The position numbers and the translations under genes are program-made. From a bacterium (GTDB lineage: Bacteria; Coprothermobacterota; Coprothermobacteria; Coprothermobacterales; JAADFF01), in the NCBI GenBank assembly GCA_027063755.1, contig JAMORD010000013.1, positions 1 to 12,887 on the forward strand: 12,887 nt of DNA, written 5' to 3'. The notes beneath the pieces were generated by a model. The model saw only the letters and a program-made list of their open reading frames with translations. It made no database searches and was not told the DNA's origin. This document shows positions 12,655-12,887 of the stretch, one piece after another (position 1 is the first letter of the stretch; every line of letters begins with the position of its first letter).

Positions 12655-12887
12655 CGAGTTTTCCTCTCCAATCCTCTTTAACCTTCACCCACAGTTCAAG
12701 GTAAACCTTCTTACCCAAGATAAGCTCAAGCTCTTGCCTGGCCTGTGTACCTATCTCCTTAATACGCCTGCCACCTTTGCCTATAATAATAGGCTTCTGG
12801 CTATCCTTTTCCACATATATAGTGGCATATATAACCACAATGTCTCCCTTATCTTCCAGCTTATCTATGACAACAGCCGTGCTGTGG
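12611..12887 (-). CDS. era: GTPase Era, C-terminal KH domain only (5' end outside the window)
   Basis: Era is an essential GTPase that binds the 3' end of 16S rRNA during 30S assembly. Only the last 92 residues are present, in frame to the window edge: they begin [18 protein letters not shown] and contain the KH-domain core [19 protein letters not shown] with the GxxG RNA-binding loop, then [16 protein letters not shown], which is the standard Era ending. The G domain lies off the right side. The last 44 bp overlap the start of nfi in another frame. The assignment is firm because this C-terminal sequence is highly characteristic. Confidence 0.95.
   Translation of the reverse strand, partial: HSTAVVIDKLEDKGDIVVIYATIYVEKDSQKPIIIGKGGRRIKEIGTQARQELELILGKKVYLELWVKVKEDWRGKLGVLTDLGFTLPKES

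Overview
The window is bacterial and gene-dense. Shine-Dalgarno sites are very regular (GGAGGTGA about 5 nt before the start at several genes), there is a prolipoprotein diacylglyceryl transferase, and sigma70-type promoters can be picked out. By eye, frequent ATA, AGA and AGG codons, charged compact proteins and a class II (B12-dependent) ribonucleotide reductase suggest a thermophilic anaerobe. The era...recO linkage recalls Firmicutes-like genomes. I cannot name the organism or phylum.

Layout. 1-765 (minus): 3' truncated gene for a membrane-anchored protein of unknown family. 866-2187 (plus): a PCC/DUF296-domain protein translationally coupled to lgt. 2215-4003 (minus): a small multi-spanning membrane protein and a signal-peptide protein that is a paralogue of the truncated protein at the left edge. 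4163-8825 (minus): a class II ribonucleotide reductase interrupted by a LAGLIDADG intein at its radical cysteine, preceded by a CruF-like (carotenoid hydratase family) membrane protein. 8880-9231 (plus): a good promoter driving two tiny genes of 39 and 36 codons that look like diverged tandem paralogues. 9254-10153 (minus): a histone-deacetylase/AcuC-family protein with Phe at the catalytic Tyr. 10358-12887 (minus): era (5' truncated), nfi, deoC and recO.

How genes may work together. Era-nfi-deoC-recO join ribosome assembly, deaminated-base repair, deoxyribose salvage and recombination repair; with NrdJ the region leans towards nucleotide and DNA maintenance. Nfi and deoC are almost contiguous, and an intrinsic terminator fills the deoC-recO gap, so recO is either down-regulated by attenuation or separately initiated. 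The two paralogous exported proteins, the small membrane protein and Lgt form an envelope-related neighbourhood with no recognised function.

Most worth following: the two microproteins sharing KEDK and LGxxE motifs; the uncharacterised exported paralogue family; the NrdJ intein lacking both the block-B and penultimate histidines; the deacetylase Tyr-to-Phe change; the acidic insertion in DeoC; and the RNA structures before nrdJ and recO. No tRNA, rRNA, CRISPR array, insertion sequence or known riboswitch was seen.
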